From assembly GCA_029204225.1 (NCBI GenBank), contig CM055112.1, forward strand, positions 28,359,746 through 28,423,745: a DNA stretch of 64,000 nt. Direction: 5' to 3'. Source of the stretch: Diphasiastrum complanatum. Taxonomy: Eukaryota; Streptophyta; Lycopodiopsida; Lycopodiales; Lycopodiaceae. Of the stretch, positions 1 through 11,740 are shown one piece after another (positions within the stretch are counted from its first letter, which is position 1; every line of letters starts with the position of its first letter). The notes below the pieces were generated by a model that was not told the origin of the DNA, did not search any database, and saw nothing but the letters and a program-made list of their open reading frames with translations. The translations under genes and the position numbers were made by a program.

Positions 1-1941
1 TAATAGAAATGGATTCACTAACTCGTGGGTATACATAAAGGTAAAGTTGAGCTTCCATTGTTAGTATGGATCGAAATCAGGCTGTAGATGTACCAATTGA
101 CAAGCAGGGTACATCACCATTACATTGCAAACCATAGAGTTGAGAAGAGTAGCAGAGCCCTGTCAATTGTAGGCTGATAGGAACTTGTTATCATTGTCAG
201 TAGAACCAGTAGAAAAGTGTGTAGAGAGGATGAGCAAGCATGCGATAAGTTTCGACTTTCTTAAACAAGTAATTGATCTCCTCTGATGAGATAGGATGAT
301 CTGGAACTTGTGTTTGTAGGTATGTCTCTCGTTCAAGGGTGGTTGCATCTAATTCACCTTGAATTCTTTTTTGATCCAACACTGCCATGTCCAGTTGCCC
401 CTGAAGCAGCAATACTTGTTGTTTTGCATCCTAAACGGCTTGATCTAATTGATTTTGTGTAGTCGTCAGTGTATTCTGGAGAGTAGCCACATAGCCTTCC
501 AATGTTTCAACTAATTGTTGGGCCTTTTTCATCTCCACTTCAAACTTGGCTTCGTGTTATTTGGAGACCTTCAACTCTCGATTTAGTTGGATGACTTTTT
601 GGCTAACAGAGTTTTTTCTGATTCCAATTTGGAGATTCAGTTCTCCATTGTAGTTTTCTTGTCAATCATGCTCTGAATCACTCGCGTAAGGATATGGACT
701 AAACTAAGGGCGTCATCAGAATCCACAGGTGTTGTAGCAGCACCAGTAGCAAGAACAATTGATCCAGGTGCTGGTCTGGGTTGGCCTTGAGTTCTTGCTT
801 GTGGATCTTCTTTCTCAAAGAGATCTTCTCCTTCAAATCCTTCAAGCACGGTGGCATCGAACTGCTTTGAAGATACAACCGCATGAACAACCTTTATGGC
901 CTGGTCTGCTTGAACTTCTTGTTGATATGTCTAAAACGTGGAATCAAAAGTATTAGTGGTATCATGGAACTGTTCAAATCCTCTTATGGGGGATTGGAGG
1001 TCAAAGGGCAATGGGCTCTGAGGCATAACAAATATTTTATTTGTCCCTAGGGGGTCGGAATCATCAAACATATCCACGAACTTCTTCATGTGTGTGTGGG
1101 GGTGAGGCAGCTTGGGCAGCTGTGATTGGAATTGTATCTCCCATAGTCATAGACTATCCTTGTGAGGAAGCAGAGGCTAAGAAAGCATTAGAGGATGGGA
1201 GAACATGTAGTGCAGTGTGAGTAGCAACAAAGAATGGTATCATAGCTGAAGTTGGTTGCCGAGTTCGGCAACGAGACACGGGAGAGAGACGTAGGAGGTG
1301 AGTCAGGAATAATGATCTCGCTACGTACTCATCGGCGGCTCTGTGAGCTTGATGCCTGTCGGGAGAATTCGGTTGGTGCTACTTCTTCATAGATTGATAG
1401 CACAAAGTAGCCTGAATCCATGGATCTTATTATCTAGGTATGAAACGACAATGGAAGACAAAAGAGAACCAGCAATGAACTGCTATTTGGTATTATCCTC
1501 AATCACTCTCTTAAGTTTCACAAAGACCATTTTAAACAAGTTATAAGGCTCCAAAGGTGTCTTATCGAACTTGTAGTTGGATTCAACTATGCGGTGTAGG
1601 ATTTGAGAGAAAATTCTTTCCTTCTTGAGGTTGCCAACCATCAGGAAGTTATTCAAGAGTTGGGCAGCCACATGGATTGTAGGATCTCGGATGGCCTCTA
1701 GCAAATAATCATCATTAGTCCAGTAGAGCTCTATGGTCGTCTCAATAAATGGCTTGATCACATTCTTGGCATGCTTGTGGTTTGGTGAGGATTGAGCACC
1801 TGCCAATCTGGAGACCTGGTCCTCATGTATAAAACTAAGGCGATCAAGAGGAAGTTGAAATTCATTGGCGAAGGCCCGTACCATGTAAAGGAAATCCCGA
1901 CCATGGAGCTGTGAACCTCGAGCAGTTAGATGGGACGCCAT
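1..1941 (-). pseudogene. Decayed coiled-coil protein, family copy 1
   Basis: I do not recognise this protein. The N-terminal block (1941 to 1483) is open for 152 codons from a Met and is mostly helical. The frame continues past a TAG at its end for about 30 more codons. A low-complexity block (849-637) follows, then a Gln/Leu-rich coiled coil (about 660-197) interrupted by TAA and TAG where Gln would fit. The stretch after the N-terminal block, containing PYNLFKMVFVKLKRVIEDN, aligns by eye with PYDWSTFVLNELRLVLKQN of the plus-strand copy at 1979-4690, so they are one family. The region 850-1480 is only partly open. The C-terminal domain seen in the other copies is missing or lies beyond the window. 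Retroelement gag-like or a host repeat family are both possible. Confidence 0.5.
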
Positions 1942-1978
1942 TCGACATGCCCATCAATAGTAGCCGTTTGCACAAGTA

Positions 1979-4690
1979 TTGGCCACCTCAGTGAAGCAGA
2001 TCAAGGATGGTTATGACAAGTCCCAAATAGTTACATCTTCAGGGTCATCACAACCAGATCTAGAGAAATCTAATCAGATTAAACCAGATTTGGAATACCC
2101 TAACTCCTCCATCATACCTTATGACTGGTCCACCTTTGTTTTGAATGAACTAAGGCTGGTCCTTAAACAAAACTCGCGTGGCCGAATGGCCGCCAAGCCC
2201 CTGTTGTGTAACCTTGCCTGTATAGTTCTCGAACATAAGGTTCAAAACTTTCGACGCTCTTCCATCCTTTCGATTGACGTTCCTCACGTTAATCTCTACC
2301 CACCTTCCGGTGCTACTACCTCCACTCATTCCACTGCTACTAACACGCCAACTAGCAAAAGAATGTGTGGCGCTGCCTCCACCTCCGCTAGTCCTTCTAC
2401 AACTTGTCAACGCACCGTGCCATCTCAACCCTCCTTGGCTTCTTCCACAACCACTGCCTCTGCTTCTGCACAACCATCTACAGTTGCCACTACGTTTGTT
2501 CGCATCACTCCCACGACCACTCTCACTTCCTCTACACCTTCCATTGTCATTCATGTTTCGACTCCAGCCTCCATTACCATCACTTCTTCCATTTCCTTTG
2601 CTACTACCACTGCCACTGTTTCTACTCCACCTGCCACCATCAACCCTCTTGATTCCCAATTGTCCCTTGGCAGCATGGCTCAACCAAATCAACTTCACAC
2701 CTCCTACCTCTCCTACATCTCCATCCATCCTTAACACCACCCTCCAGTTCCCTTCCATTCCTCCCATTCACTCATTTGAAAATCCCATTCTTGCACCTCT
2801 TTCCACCACTTCTACTCCTCTCGCACCTCCCACTTCACCTCTGAAGGTTGTCGAGGGTGACAAACCGTTGCCCGATGCCCGATGAAGCATTTGTGCAGCA
2901 AACGTATGTCGCCTCCTCTTCTTGCTGATCCCACCGCACCTAAGGGAGGGCATGACGCAACCAGAAAAATTGATTGAAGATGATGATACGGGCATGTAGA
3001 TCACTCGGACGACACCACATCCAACCCCAGCGAGAACCACACTACCGGCTACTCCCACGGAAATCGCAACAGCCTACCAAGCCTTGGGCACCTTTATCCA
3101 AGACGCGGTGCAGCCAAAACCTCTTTGGACAGCCGAGTGTTGGAGTTGGCCACAAATAACACACAATTGCAAGACGATATCCTATAGCTCTAGCAAGACC
3201 TGCTAATTGCCCAACAACACGAACAAGCAGAGAAATCAGAAGTGTTGATGAAACTCAAGCAACACGAAGCCGATCTCCAAGGGTACATCATGACCCTTTC
3301 AAAGTCTACCACGGACGCTCAACTAAAGGTCTAGGAGATCCAGTAGCAGCTCACACAATGTTTTACTCCGCTCCAGGCACAAATCTCAGTGTTGGAAATC
3401 AAAAATCTACGTCTGGGAGTGGAAGTGACATCCCTGCAAACTGAAAAGACGGCCTGGCTAGCTCAACCAACACCTGCCAACAAACTACTCAGCCAAGTCG
3501 AGGTGGATCTTCTAATGTAACAGGTGAAGGTTTACAAAGACACATTTGACAAATACCAGACCGAATTTGACAATTATCGACGCGGGGCCATGCAGGTTAT
3601 AGCACAGGCAAAGAATGCCTTGAAGGTGTGCCAAAGGCACATGGAGCAGCAACCTCAACCGGCCCTTGTGATGACTCCACCGCCACCAATGAAAGATACT
3701 ATCTTGCCAAGCTCTAGCCAAGACAAGGGAAAATAGACAGAGGGACTGGATGTTCACGTTCAGGACTCAAATGTAGCTGATGCCAATGTCCAAGACTTGA
3801 GCCAACAATGAGATCCGAGCCAAATCCAAGGGGAGCACCAGGCCTCCACATCTCAAGGCTCGAGATCCATATCTGGCAGCTGAGCCTTCCGTCAACCAAA
3901 GTCCGTGGAGGATAAGGTAAACAAATTCTTAGCCAAACATCCCCACAAGTCCTCATGAGATGGCTGGCAGATATCTTTTTTTGCCCAAACCATTAAGGGC
4001 AACAAGCTGAAAGCTCTTCCAACGCTACACCCACAACCAGAATGGTGCCAACAACTCTTTGAGCGGGACCCTGCGGCCATCAGGGCATATGTGATGAGTC
4101 CACGACAATTGAGGGTTAATGCGCACTTCCTCCCCTGCACGAGACGATCCAAATGGGCAGAGTGCAACACTCCCTTGGACCAGATTATGCTCAATAACTA
4201 CAATTAGCCACGAATTCCTTCAAAGCACGGATGGAATACGGATGTAGATGCCAAAAGTGCTCTAATCTAGTTTTCCAAAAAATAATCCAATTGTCTTGAT
4301 CCAACAGTCCGCATGGCCGCCACTTATGCCTGGGACTTAGAATATCTGATGTGCATTGAGATTTTGATCTGAATAAAGCGCTAGCCTTCGAAAAAATTGA
4401 AGATCAATCACCCATGGTACGCATATACTATCGAGCGGCACTCCTTGGCGATCCATGGACACAAAGATTCCAAGCCTGGGTCGACCAACTTCGGTTAACA
4501 TGAGTTCACAAGTCACTTTTCACTCCGAAGGACTTGAAAAATATCTAAAGAATAACTTTTATCGAAGATGTCACCAACTACCTCATCCAACAAAGATGCA
4601 CAAAGAGGAGCCTCTACTAAACCGGCATAGTGCCGAGGGACTGGCACTACTTCAAGCCATGGGTCTTGTTGGGGGTATTCCCACCATGAT
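1979..4690 (+). pseudogene. Decayed coiled-coil protein, family copy 2
   Basis: Order seen: a partial N-terminal helical domain (about 2080-2260), a long Ser/Thr/Pro-rich stretch (2290-2730), a Gln-rich coiled coil (about 3130-3620), a Pro/Gln/Ser linker, and a C-terminal domain of about 150 residues with QPEW (4034-4045) and YYRAA (4426-4440). One frame runs from about 3130 to about 4340 and then shifts once. Nearly every stop in it is TAG, TAA or TGA where CAG, CAA or CGA would restore sense. The C-terminal domain matches the minus-strand copy at 59740-61683 in motif and spacing (407 versus 414 nt between motifs). The function is unknown. Retroelement structural protein is the first guess, but no reverse transcriptase in the same orientation lies beside it. 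Confidence 0.5.
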
Positions 4691-4944
4691 GTAAATAAAT
4701 AAAAAATCAAAATTAGTAGAAATAGTTGTGAGGGTCGTGGCATCCTGTGTGTATAAGCCCATGGCCCAATGAGCACTTGTAGATAAATAATTTTGGCAAT
4801 AAACTTGACTTTGGGCCACATAATTAAAATAATATTAGAAGGCCAAAGTTAAGCTGCTACATATTCAGCAGGTACTGGATCAACTGGAACTTCTTTCTGC
4901 TTCTAAGCTTTGGTAACAACCATCAAAGGTAAAATACAGTTGGT

Positions 4945-5819
4945 TCAGTAGGTTGAGCTGTTGGTCTTTGCTTGATCATAATCATATTTACTGGAGCAGT
5001 AACCAGTGGTGGTTTTGGTCTTACTAGACAATCCTTGTAACAATGTCCGTAATTGCATTTCCGACAGAATGGGACAAACTTTCCTTTGTTCGGACATACC
5101 GCAACTCTGTGGTTCTCTCCGCATGCAAAGCATCCAAGTGGTGCTCTGGCCCATTGTCTTGCTGCTTGTTGTTGTGCGGCAGCATAAATAGCACACTACT
5201 CTGAAGGACCAATTTCTTGATCATTATTGTAATTCCATTGCTCATTACCATTGTAAGGCTCTGGTTCCATTAGATTCGCAGGAGGAGCTTGTTGTGCTTG
5301 TGGAGCTGGCAAAGCTAGTCATTCAGGAAAACCCAAAGCCAAAGTTCTAAGCCTGGTTCTTCGATCAGGTCCCTTATACGTAGTAGGTTCCCGATATTGA
5401 AGCTTAGCATACCTTTGCTGGATAATCCAAGGATTAAACGAGGTAAAGGCTGTTTTGTGTCCCGTAGAATTGCACAGATGACAAATAGTATTCGTTATTC
5501 AATGTTTCAATGTTGGACATTCATTCATGGTGTGATTTTCTGCACAAATTGAACACCAGACATTTTCCCGACTAGGAAAGGTCTTAGCGAACTTTTCCGT
5601 TGTGTTGCGACTCTTAGCATGCACCTCTTCCAAAGCTTTCAACATTTCATCGAATTGAAACTGCATCTTATCCAGTTGCATCTGCTGCTTTTGACCAAGT
5701 TTCTTAAACTCATTCATCATCAATTTGTTGTATATGCCAGCATTCGGGTGTAGTTGCGTTTGGCATGGCATGTGAATTATGTCATTACTTCTCATGGTTG
5801 ACATGACGAGATTGACCAT
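4945..5819 (-). pseudogene. Ty3-like gag fragment with three zinc knuckles
   Basis: The first part (5819 to 5499, 106 codons) has a Gln-rich helix, then a zinc knuckle CSICAENHTMNEC. After a stop and about 300 nt of partly open frame come CFACGENHRVAVC and CRKCNYGHCYKDC. All three are CX2CX3HX4C, one residue shorter than the usual CX2CX4HX4C retroelement knuckle. The helix plus first knuckle is clearly homologous to the fragment at 63369-64000. No protease or reverse transcriptase follows, so this is a truncated gag used for RNA packaging in a once-mobile element. The 5' gag domain is missing. Confidence 0.6.
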
Positions 5820-6130
5820 ATTTATGAGTTTGTGAATGGTCCAAGAGAAAAAAAAGAATATGATGTAATTAGATTTTCAAAGTAACTAACTAGGCATGAA
5901 TGATGAGTAATTTGAAATCAAAAGTCTTATTTGCAAGGATTGAGAATGAAATGCCCCTCCCAATCATGAATTGAATCACATAGAACATTACTTTACAAGA
6001 CAGTCTCTAGCAATTGTGAAAAAAATTAAGAGCTTTCAAATTAATGTAATTTGATGTGTTTGTAACCTAGAAAAACTCTTTGTTATCACTTGATTTACTT
6101 TTTCAATGGAATTCTTGAATGTAGTTCACA
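5820..6130. other. AT-rich intergenic stretch
   Basis: I see no gene, repeat boundary or RNA here. It separates the gag fragment from the duplicated receptor-kinase block. Confidence 0.4.
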
Positions 6131-6537
6131 TTGTATACAGACAAGGCATGTCAAAGCCCAAAGAGAGAACGACATTCTGTATGGAAAGAATCACACCCCC
6201 ACATAGAACTCACATTACTTCACACTTAACTTTGAAGGCAATAATGCTTACTTAGAGCTTATCTAACTTTGGCCTTAAGCTTGAGTTTTGGCATCTCATA
6301 TGCAGATTCTATTGTTTTGCAAAATCCTATTGTTTTGCAAAATCCTTGAAAAAAAGCAAAGTGTCTAAATTGTCAGTTGCAACCTTGAGCAATATCATGA
6401 AAAGCACAAAGAGAGCCCATAATTCATATTTTTCCATAGTATGGCACAAAGCAAGCCCCTTGCTTGGAATTCCTCTTGGCTGCAATTTAAGGCATTGATA
6501 TATTCATAGGTAATTATAACATAAAAAATATGGACAA

Positions 6538-6986
6538 ATGTACATCTGTCTAAGACAGCCAGACAAAGGATACGTAATGGATTCTTTTTGCTGATTATGC
6601 CACTTTTTGGGCTTTTTAAAAAGTATAAAATGTCACTGAATTTTTAAAAATTTCAAAATTCTGAAGCCCATTCCAGTCCGGGTCAGGCTGCGTATCAGTC
6701 CGTGTTAGATTGTGCGCGTCAGACTGCCATGTGGCAGTTTCTCATTGGTCCAAAAAATCTCAAACTGCTGATTATGCTTTGTAAATGGCATGTGGAAAAG
6801 TCAAAGACTCCATTACGCAATGGAAGGAGCCGGGCACAGGCCATTCTGCCCGGTAAGGATTTCGAAAAAAATTTGGTTTTTGGAAATCCTTACCGGGTAG
6901 AATGGCCTGTGCCCGGCTCCTTCCATAATACATAAAATAAGACACATGTACATCTGTCTAAGACAGCCAGACAAAGGATACATAAT
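6538..6986. repeat. 408-bp insertion bounded by 41-bp direct repeats
   Basis: A 41-bp sequence at 6538-6578 recurs at 6946-6986 with one difference. The inverted paralogous flank near 20600-20640 has only one related copy and lacks the intervening 367 bp. The insert contains a 44-bp-arm hairpin and shorter palindromes such as CTGCCATGTGGCAG. The repeats are too long for ordinary target-site duplications, so tandem duplication or recombination is likelier than simple transposition. Confidence 0.55.
6820..6926. other. Near-perfect 44-bp inverted repeat (hairpin)
   Basis: The arms 6820-6863 and 6883-6926 are reverse complements with one mismatch, which would be a G:U pair in a plus-strand transcript. 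The 19-nt spacer is A-rich then T-rich and could extend the stem. It could be a MITE core, a small-RNA precursor fold or a recent foldback duplication. I see no promoter for it. Confidence 0.75.
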
Positions 6987-7666
6987 TAAGACTGAAAGTT
7001 GGAGAGAGCCCCCATTTCAAATATCAGTTCAAAATGGGTCTGCATTAGCTATGTATCCTGAAGATCTAAATTTTGGGTCCTGAGTGAAATAGGTCCGAAG
7101 TTCAATTAGAAGTCCCCTGAGCAGGATTTCTAACACTCAAGCTCCAAAGGAAACATAATTCTTCCATCGTCTGGGCTCACCACGCAGGGTGCCTGAAAAT
7201 TCATGAAAGATTATAGATCGAATGAAAGATAACCTTTACATTAAAGGATGATTGCTCTCCTGAGAGTATTTTCTGGTTTTTTGGGATTTAGACTAATGTG
7301 GTTTTTGGGGATCCAGACTAACCACCGAGATGCCAACCGTCAGATCAAGCGTAGAGGGATAAGGGAATGTGGTCAACAAAAAATCACTGTTTCCAAGAGT
7401 TGGGTTAGGAGGCTCTAGGTTCCAAGGAAAGAAATCAAAAGTGCTTTTATATAAGTTCTCTCTGCAATGAAAACAGAGATGTCTAAAACTCTTATTATTT
7501 AATTCACATAAGGGCAGGTCGTAGTTTTGGACAAATAACCATTTGGGCAATGAGGATGATTCCTCATCACAGCTCACTAGCACTAGTTGGATTTGGGAAC
7601 AGCTGGATGCATTATGTTTGTTTTATCACAGGTATGTAGTGCACATTTTGAAAGGAGGATCTAGGT

Positions 7667-10600
7667 TTATTTAATACCTACGTATGTAGAGTAGTCTGAA
7701 TCATTGGTGCTTTTGGTGTGATTGAAACTAAGCTTGCTTCCTCTTGGCTTTGGATTTGCTTCCAGCAGCATTTGGACCACCTCCCTCATACAGGGACGCT
7801 CTACTGGAACCTCGGCAGTGCACAGAAGACCAACCCTCAATACGAGTAGCATCTCCTCAAGGAAAACGTTTCCCAGTCTTGCATCTAACAATTGTTGCGC
7901 TGCACTCTTGCTGTGAATGTTGGTGCGAACCCACTTCACAATGTCCACTCCGTCTACAAATTGAGACTCCATAGGTCTCTTTCCTGTCACCAGCTCCAAT
8001 AGCACCACTCCAAAGCTGTATATGTCACTCTTCTCATTCACCTTCAAGCTGTAGGCATACTCTGCATCCAAAATCAGCACATGCCTGAGAACAATCAGTC
8101 TAAAGATTTTTGAGGTAATATTACATGTTCTTCATTTGTAAAAAAGAGATTCATTTAACAAAACTGCGAATTTGCTTAGCAGATATAGAAAACTCTATGA
8201 ACTGACAGAGCAGGGAAGTATAAGAGACGGACTTCATGGCAGCTGCAGGATAGAATAGTTAGCAGATGCTAAAAACAGATAGGTCTGGTTTTGCAGGAAT
8301 TAAAAGAGCTCGTTAAGTGACAACTGCAGAGTCTACACTGCTAGTTTGATTAGCAGATGCAGAAAGGTAGAAGAAACACTGTGAAAAGACCGGAAGGTGT
8401 CAAGCTCTGACTCAAGTGGCAGCTGCTGGAAGGAATAGCAGCCAACTTGCAGGGAGATTAAGAAAGAATGTACATTTAAGATGCGTAAAAGTGGAAAAGG
8501 TATGATGATTATGCAAATAATGCCTATGAAGGTAGAGAAGATAGATTGAATGAAAGGTCAGCAGTAGTAGCACTGATCAATGACGTATTAGCAAAGGTAG
8601 AGTAGAGAGATCAGAAGACCCGTGAGTGACGGTAGAGATCGGCAAGAAAAGCTTTCCACCTGGAGCTATGTAGCCATAGGTGCCAGCAATGCTCGACATA
8701 GAGACAGCTTTCCCGCACGCTTGCAATATCTTTGCAAGCCCAAAATCTGCAACCCGAGCTTCGTAGTTGGCATCAAGCAGAATGTTATTGGATTTGACAT
8801 CGCCATGCAGGATAGGGGGATTGTAGTCATGGTGCAGATATGCCAAGCCTTCAGCTGCGCCAAGAGCGATGTTATACCGAGTGAGCCAGTCCAACACGCT
8901 CGCCTTGGGGGCGTGTAGTTGGTCTCCCAAGCTTCCGTTGGGCATGTATTCATATACCAGAAGCTTGGCGTCCTCGCTGCTGCAGCAACACAGGAGTTTG
9001 ACTATGTTTTTGTGGCGTAAGCAGCCGAGAGTCTCCACCTCCGCGCTGAAACCATAGTCGCGCTTTGCTTCGGTCTTTGAGCTTGTCCATAGCTTCTTCA
9101 CTGCCACTTCTTTGCCATTGCTCAGCGTTGCCTTGTACACCTTTCCAGCGCCACCTGTTCCGATCACCTGATCCTCATGCAAGCAGCCGAGCACCTCGTA
9201 CTCGCTGAATCCTAGCTTGTGAAAGGAGGTCAAGCTCCAGAACGCTTTGCTGTTCTTGTCTCTGTGATTGAAGTAGAGTCTATACCTCTTGAATAAGAGG
9301 ACGGATCCGACGAGGAGAAGTATTGCTACGGCAGCAAATATTACAGCGATCAGCCAATGAGACCGATGATTCGACGAGCCAGCTCTTCCGGAACAAGGAG
9401 CCAGATTCTGAAGGCCTCCACCGCAGAGGTGGGGATTACCTAGGAAGCTTGTGGTGAAAACACCATTGATTAAAGAAGCTGGAACAGGCCCTGAGAGGTC
9501 ATTGAATGAGACATTGAAGGATGTAAAGAGAAGCTTTCCCAGCTCGCTTGGGATTCCTCCGCTCAATTTGTTGTTTGAGAGGTCTAAGTAATTGAGGACA
9601 CTGAGGGAGCCTAAAGCCGAAGGGATCGGGCCCGTCAGACTGTTTCTGGGGAGATTGAGCTCAGAAATCTGATGGCATTTGCTGATTTCGGGCGGAATTT
9701 CACCGGATAACTGATTATCAGAGATGGACAACACGTTTAAGCTCGACAAATTTCCCACCTGCCGAGGGATTGACCCTGAGAACTGGTTCCGGTCTGCCAC
9801 AAACTTGTTCAGCTTGAAGAGTTTTCCGATCTCAGGAGGGAGCTCGCCAGTCAGGCGATTATTGGAAATATCTAGGATGGTCAGATTGGTGGTCATCCCG
9901 ATTGATGGGGAGATTCCTCCAGTGAAGGAATTGTGAGAGAGATCAACATGGTAAAGGTAAGGAGCTTTCCACAGTCCTTCAGGGATTTGTCCATTGAAAT
10001 TGTTCTGGTTCACCCGAAAGCGCTGCAGGCTGGAGCAGTTCCCATAAGTTTCAGGAATTACTCCCGAGAACTTGTTATTAAACAGCATAAATTCCTGCAG
10101 CTGCCCACCCTTGCACAAATCTGGAGGCACTGGCCCGCTCAATTCATTCCCCGAAACATCAAAGTACATGAAAGCAGTTCCCTGCTGCCCGAAATTCTGC
10201 GGAAGCTCTCCTGTTAGATTGTTGTTAAACAATCTCAACATGCTCAGATTAGGAATATTTCCAAGCCCTGGAGGTATTTCTCCCTTCAACCGATTACCCC
10301 AAAGATGCAACAGTTGTAGATTTCGAAGCTTAGCTATATCGTTCGGGATGGTTCCCGTCAAGCCATTCTCCGACAGATCCAAATCGGTGATCGAGAGGAG
10401 CTGAGTCATATTAGGAGGAATCTGCCCACTCAAATTATTGATGTATAGCTCCATCTTCTTCAGCTTTGGAAGGTTCATGATCCCAGCAGGAATGCTCCCC
10501 TCGAGATTATTGTGCGATAAATCAAGAAAATCAGTTAGCTCAGTGAGATTTCCAAAGGAGTCAGGGATCGGACCCACGAGATGTGCCATTGCAAGATTTA

Positions 10601-11288
10601 AGTTCACCAGGTGATTTAGGTTGCCCAGCTCATGTGGAATTTCTCCTGGTGCGAAGGGATTGAAAGCTAGGTCAAGCCATTTCAGGTTGTAGAGCTTTCC
10701 AAGATAGCCAGGAATTGTCTCGTTCAACAAATTGTTGGTGAGATTGAGGCTCTCAAGCAGCGGAAGTTCTCCAAAACCAGGCGGAATTGCACCCGTAAAA
10801 TTGTTGCAACACAGATCGAGGTTTCTCAAATTCTGCAGCTTAGATATGCCATTTGGAAGCATGCTGACAATCCAATTCTGGCTGAGGTTGAGATATTCCA
10901 ACTTGCTGCAATCCAGCAGCTTGTCAGGAAAATCACCTTCGAAGTTATTGTTGCCAACGTTGTAAGAAGTGAGGTTTTGCAGCTGACAAACCTGTGTAGG
11001 CACAAGCCCAACCAGGTTCATGTTAGAAAGATCAACGCCTGTCACCACCTGGGTGGTTTGATCGCAAGTAACTCCGGTCCATTGGCATGGCGCCGTTGGA
11101 TCACTGGCTACCCAATTGTCCAGGAGCCTATGTGGATCTTGAAGGCTCATTTTCACCTCCATCAGAACACTCACTTCTGAAGAACCTGTACCAGATCCAT
11201 GGCATGGAGCAATGAATTCGTGAAGGCACATCAAAGTAGCTGCGAGATGCAGCAGTGCAGGAAACACCTCCCAGCGACATCTTGACAT
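7667..11288 (-). CDS. LRR receptor-like kinase, HAESA/HSL type (intact, 2 exons)
   Basis: Exon 1 is 11288-8660 and exon 2 is 8061-7667; the 598-bp GT-AG intron (8659-8062) splits a Glu codon and joining restores the APE motif. The product is 1007 residues, close to HAESA/HSL1 length. It has a signal peptide (1-31), an LRR N-terminal cap, about 20 plant LRRs, a TM helix (646-666) and a Ser/Thr kinase. Kinase landmarks: GTGGAG loop (710-715), catalytic Lys 731 in VAVKK, HGD (828-830) where HRD is usual, DFG (848-850) and APE (Glu 877). HAESA-family receptors sit in the plasma membrane and bind secreted peptides with SERK co-receptors; that role is family knowledge. The Arg-to-Gly change makes it non-RD. 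Reading exon 1 through the intron gives a false 903-residue protein. Confidence 0.92.
8062..8659 (-). other. Intron of the LRR receptor kinase
   Basis: The donor is CCAG|GTGG at 8660/8659 and the acceptor is GCAG|AGTA at 8062/8061. The position, just before the APE glutamate, is the same in the dead inverted copy, where the donor is kept at 19169/19170. Confidence 0.9.
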
Positions 11289-11669
11289 CGCTATTGTCCC
11301 TCCAGCTTTGATGCTAAGGCAGCTACCTCTACATCATACACACACTGTTTATGAACCTACATCCAAAACGCCATTCCTAGCACTTCTCTTTGCTATAAAT
11401 TTTTAGATCCCCTCTCCAAAAGAACATTATAAATCCTCACTCAGCCCACTCATGATCATGCAATTGGAGGAACATGATCATATATATAGACTCTAGAGTA
11501 GTGAAACAAATCCATTGGAGCTATAGGGTTGAAATCTGAAGATAGATCGATCAGATCAGAGACCCTTGTACGTTCGAAAGCTAGAAGATAGATCGATCAG
11601 ATCATATACCCTTGTGGGAATAGAGCCCACAAAAGAGATAGAGAGAGAGGGAGTGGGCGAGAGAGAGTC

Positions 11670-11727
<58 letters not shown>

Positions 11728-11740
11728 CTAGAACGCAAGG
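11289..11740 (-). promoter_or_regulatory. Upstream region of the receptor kinase with CT microsatellite
   Basis: Read on the gene strand this holds a TATA-like TTTATAAT (about 11426-11434) roughly 140 bp before the ATG and a (CT)n tract at 11672-11725. CT/GA tracts near plant start sites can bind BPC/GAGA factors, but nothing here proves use. A ~33-bp direct repeat with AGATAGATCGATCAGATCA occurs near 11540 and 11587. Confidence 0.35.
11672..11725. repeat. (GA)n microsatellite
   Basis: About 27 uninterrupted GA units, upstream of the receptor kinase start. Confidence 0.97.

Larger units (their letters stand above)
6170..9735. repeat. Inverted segmental duplication, arm 1
   Basis: This stretch holds the 3' part of the intact receptor kinase and about 1.4 kb of its 3' flank. 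It reappears in inverted orientation at about 18104-20985. Matching landmarks by eye: the poly-Asn LRR segment near 9725, the kinase exon, the intron, the flank near 7000-7200 (copy near 20350-20560) and the segment near 6180-6240 (copy near 20900-20960). Arm 1 is longer because it holds a 408-bp insertion near 6540-6950 and an intact start of exon 2. Confidence 0.8.

Noticed and set aside
2150..2767. Gly/Ser/Arg-rich minus-strand frame of 205 codons
   Set aside because: It is antisense to a Ser/Thr/Pro-rich coding stretch and reflects codon composition.
8577..8659. Exon 1 of the receptor kinase read through to a stop, giving a 903-residue protein
   Set aside because: The reading after the donor loses the APE motif; splicing to 8061 restores it exactly.
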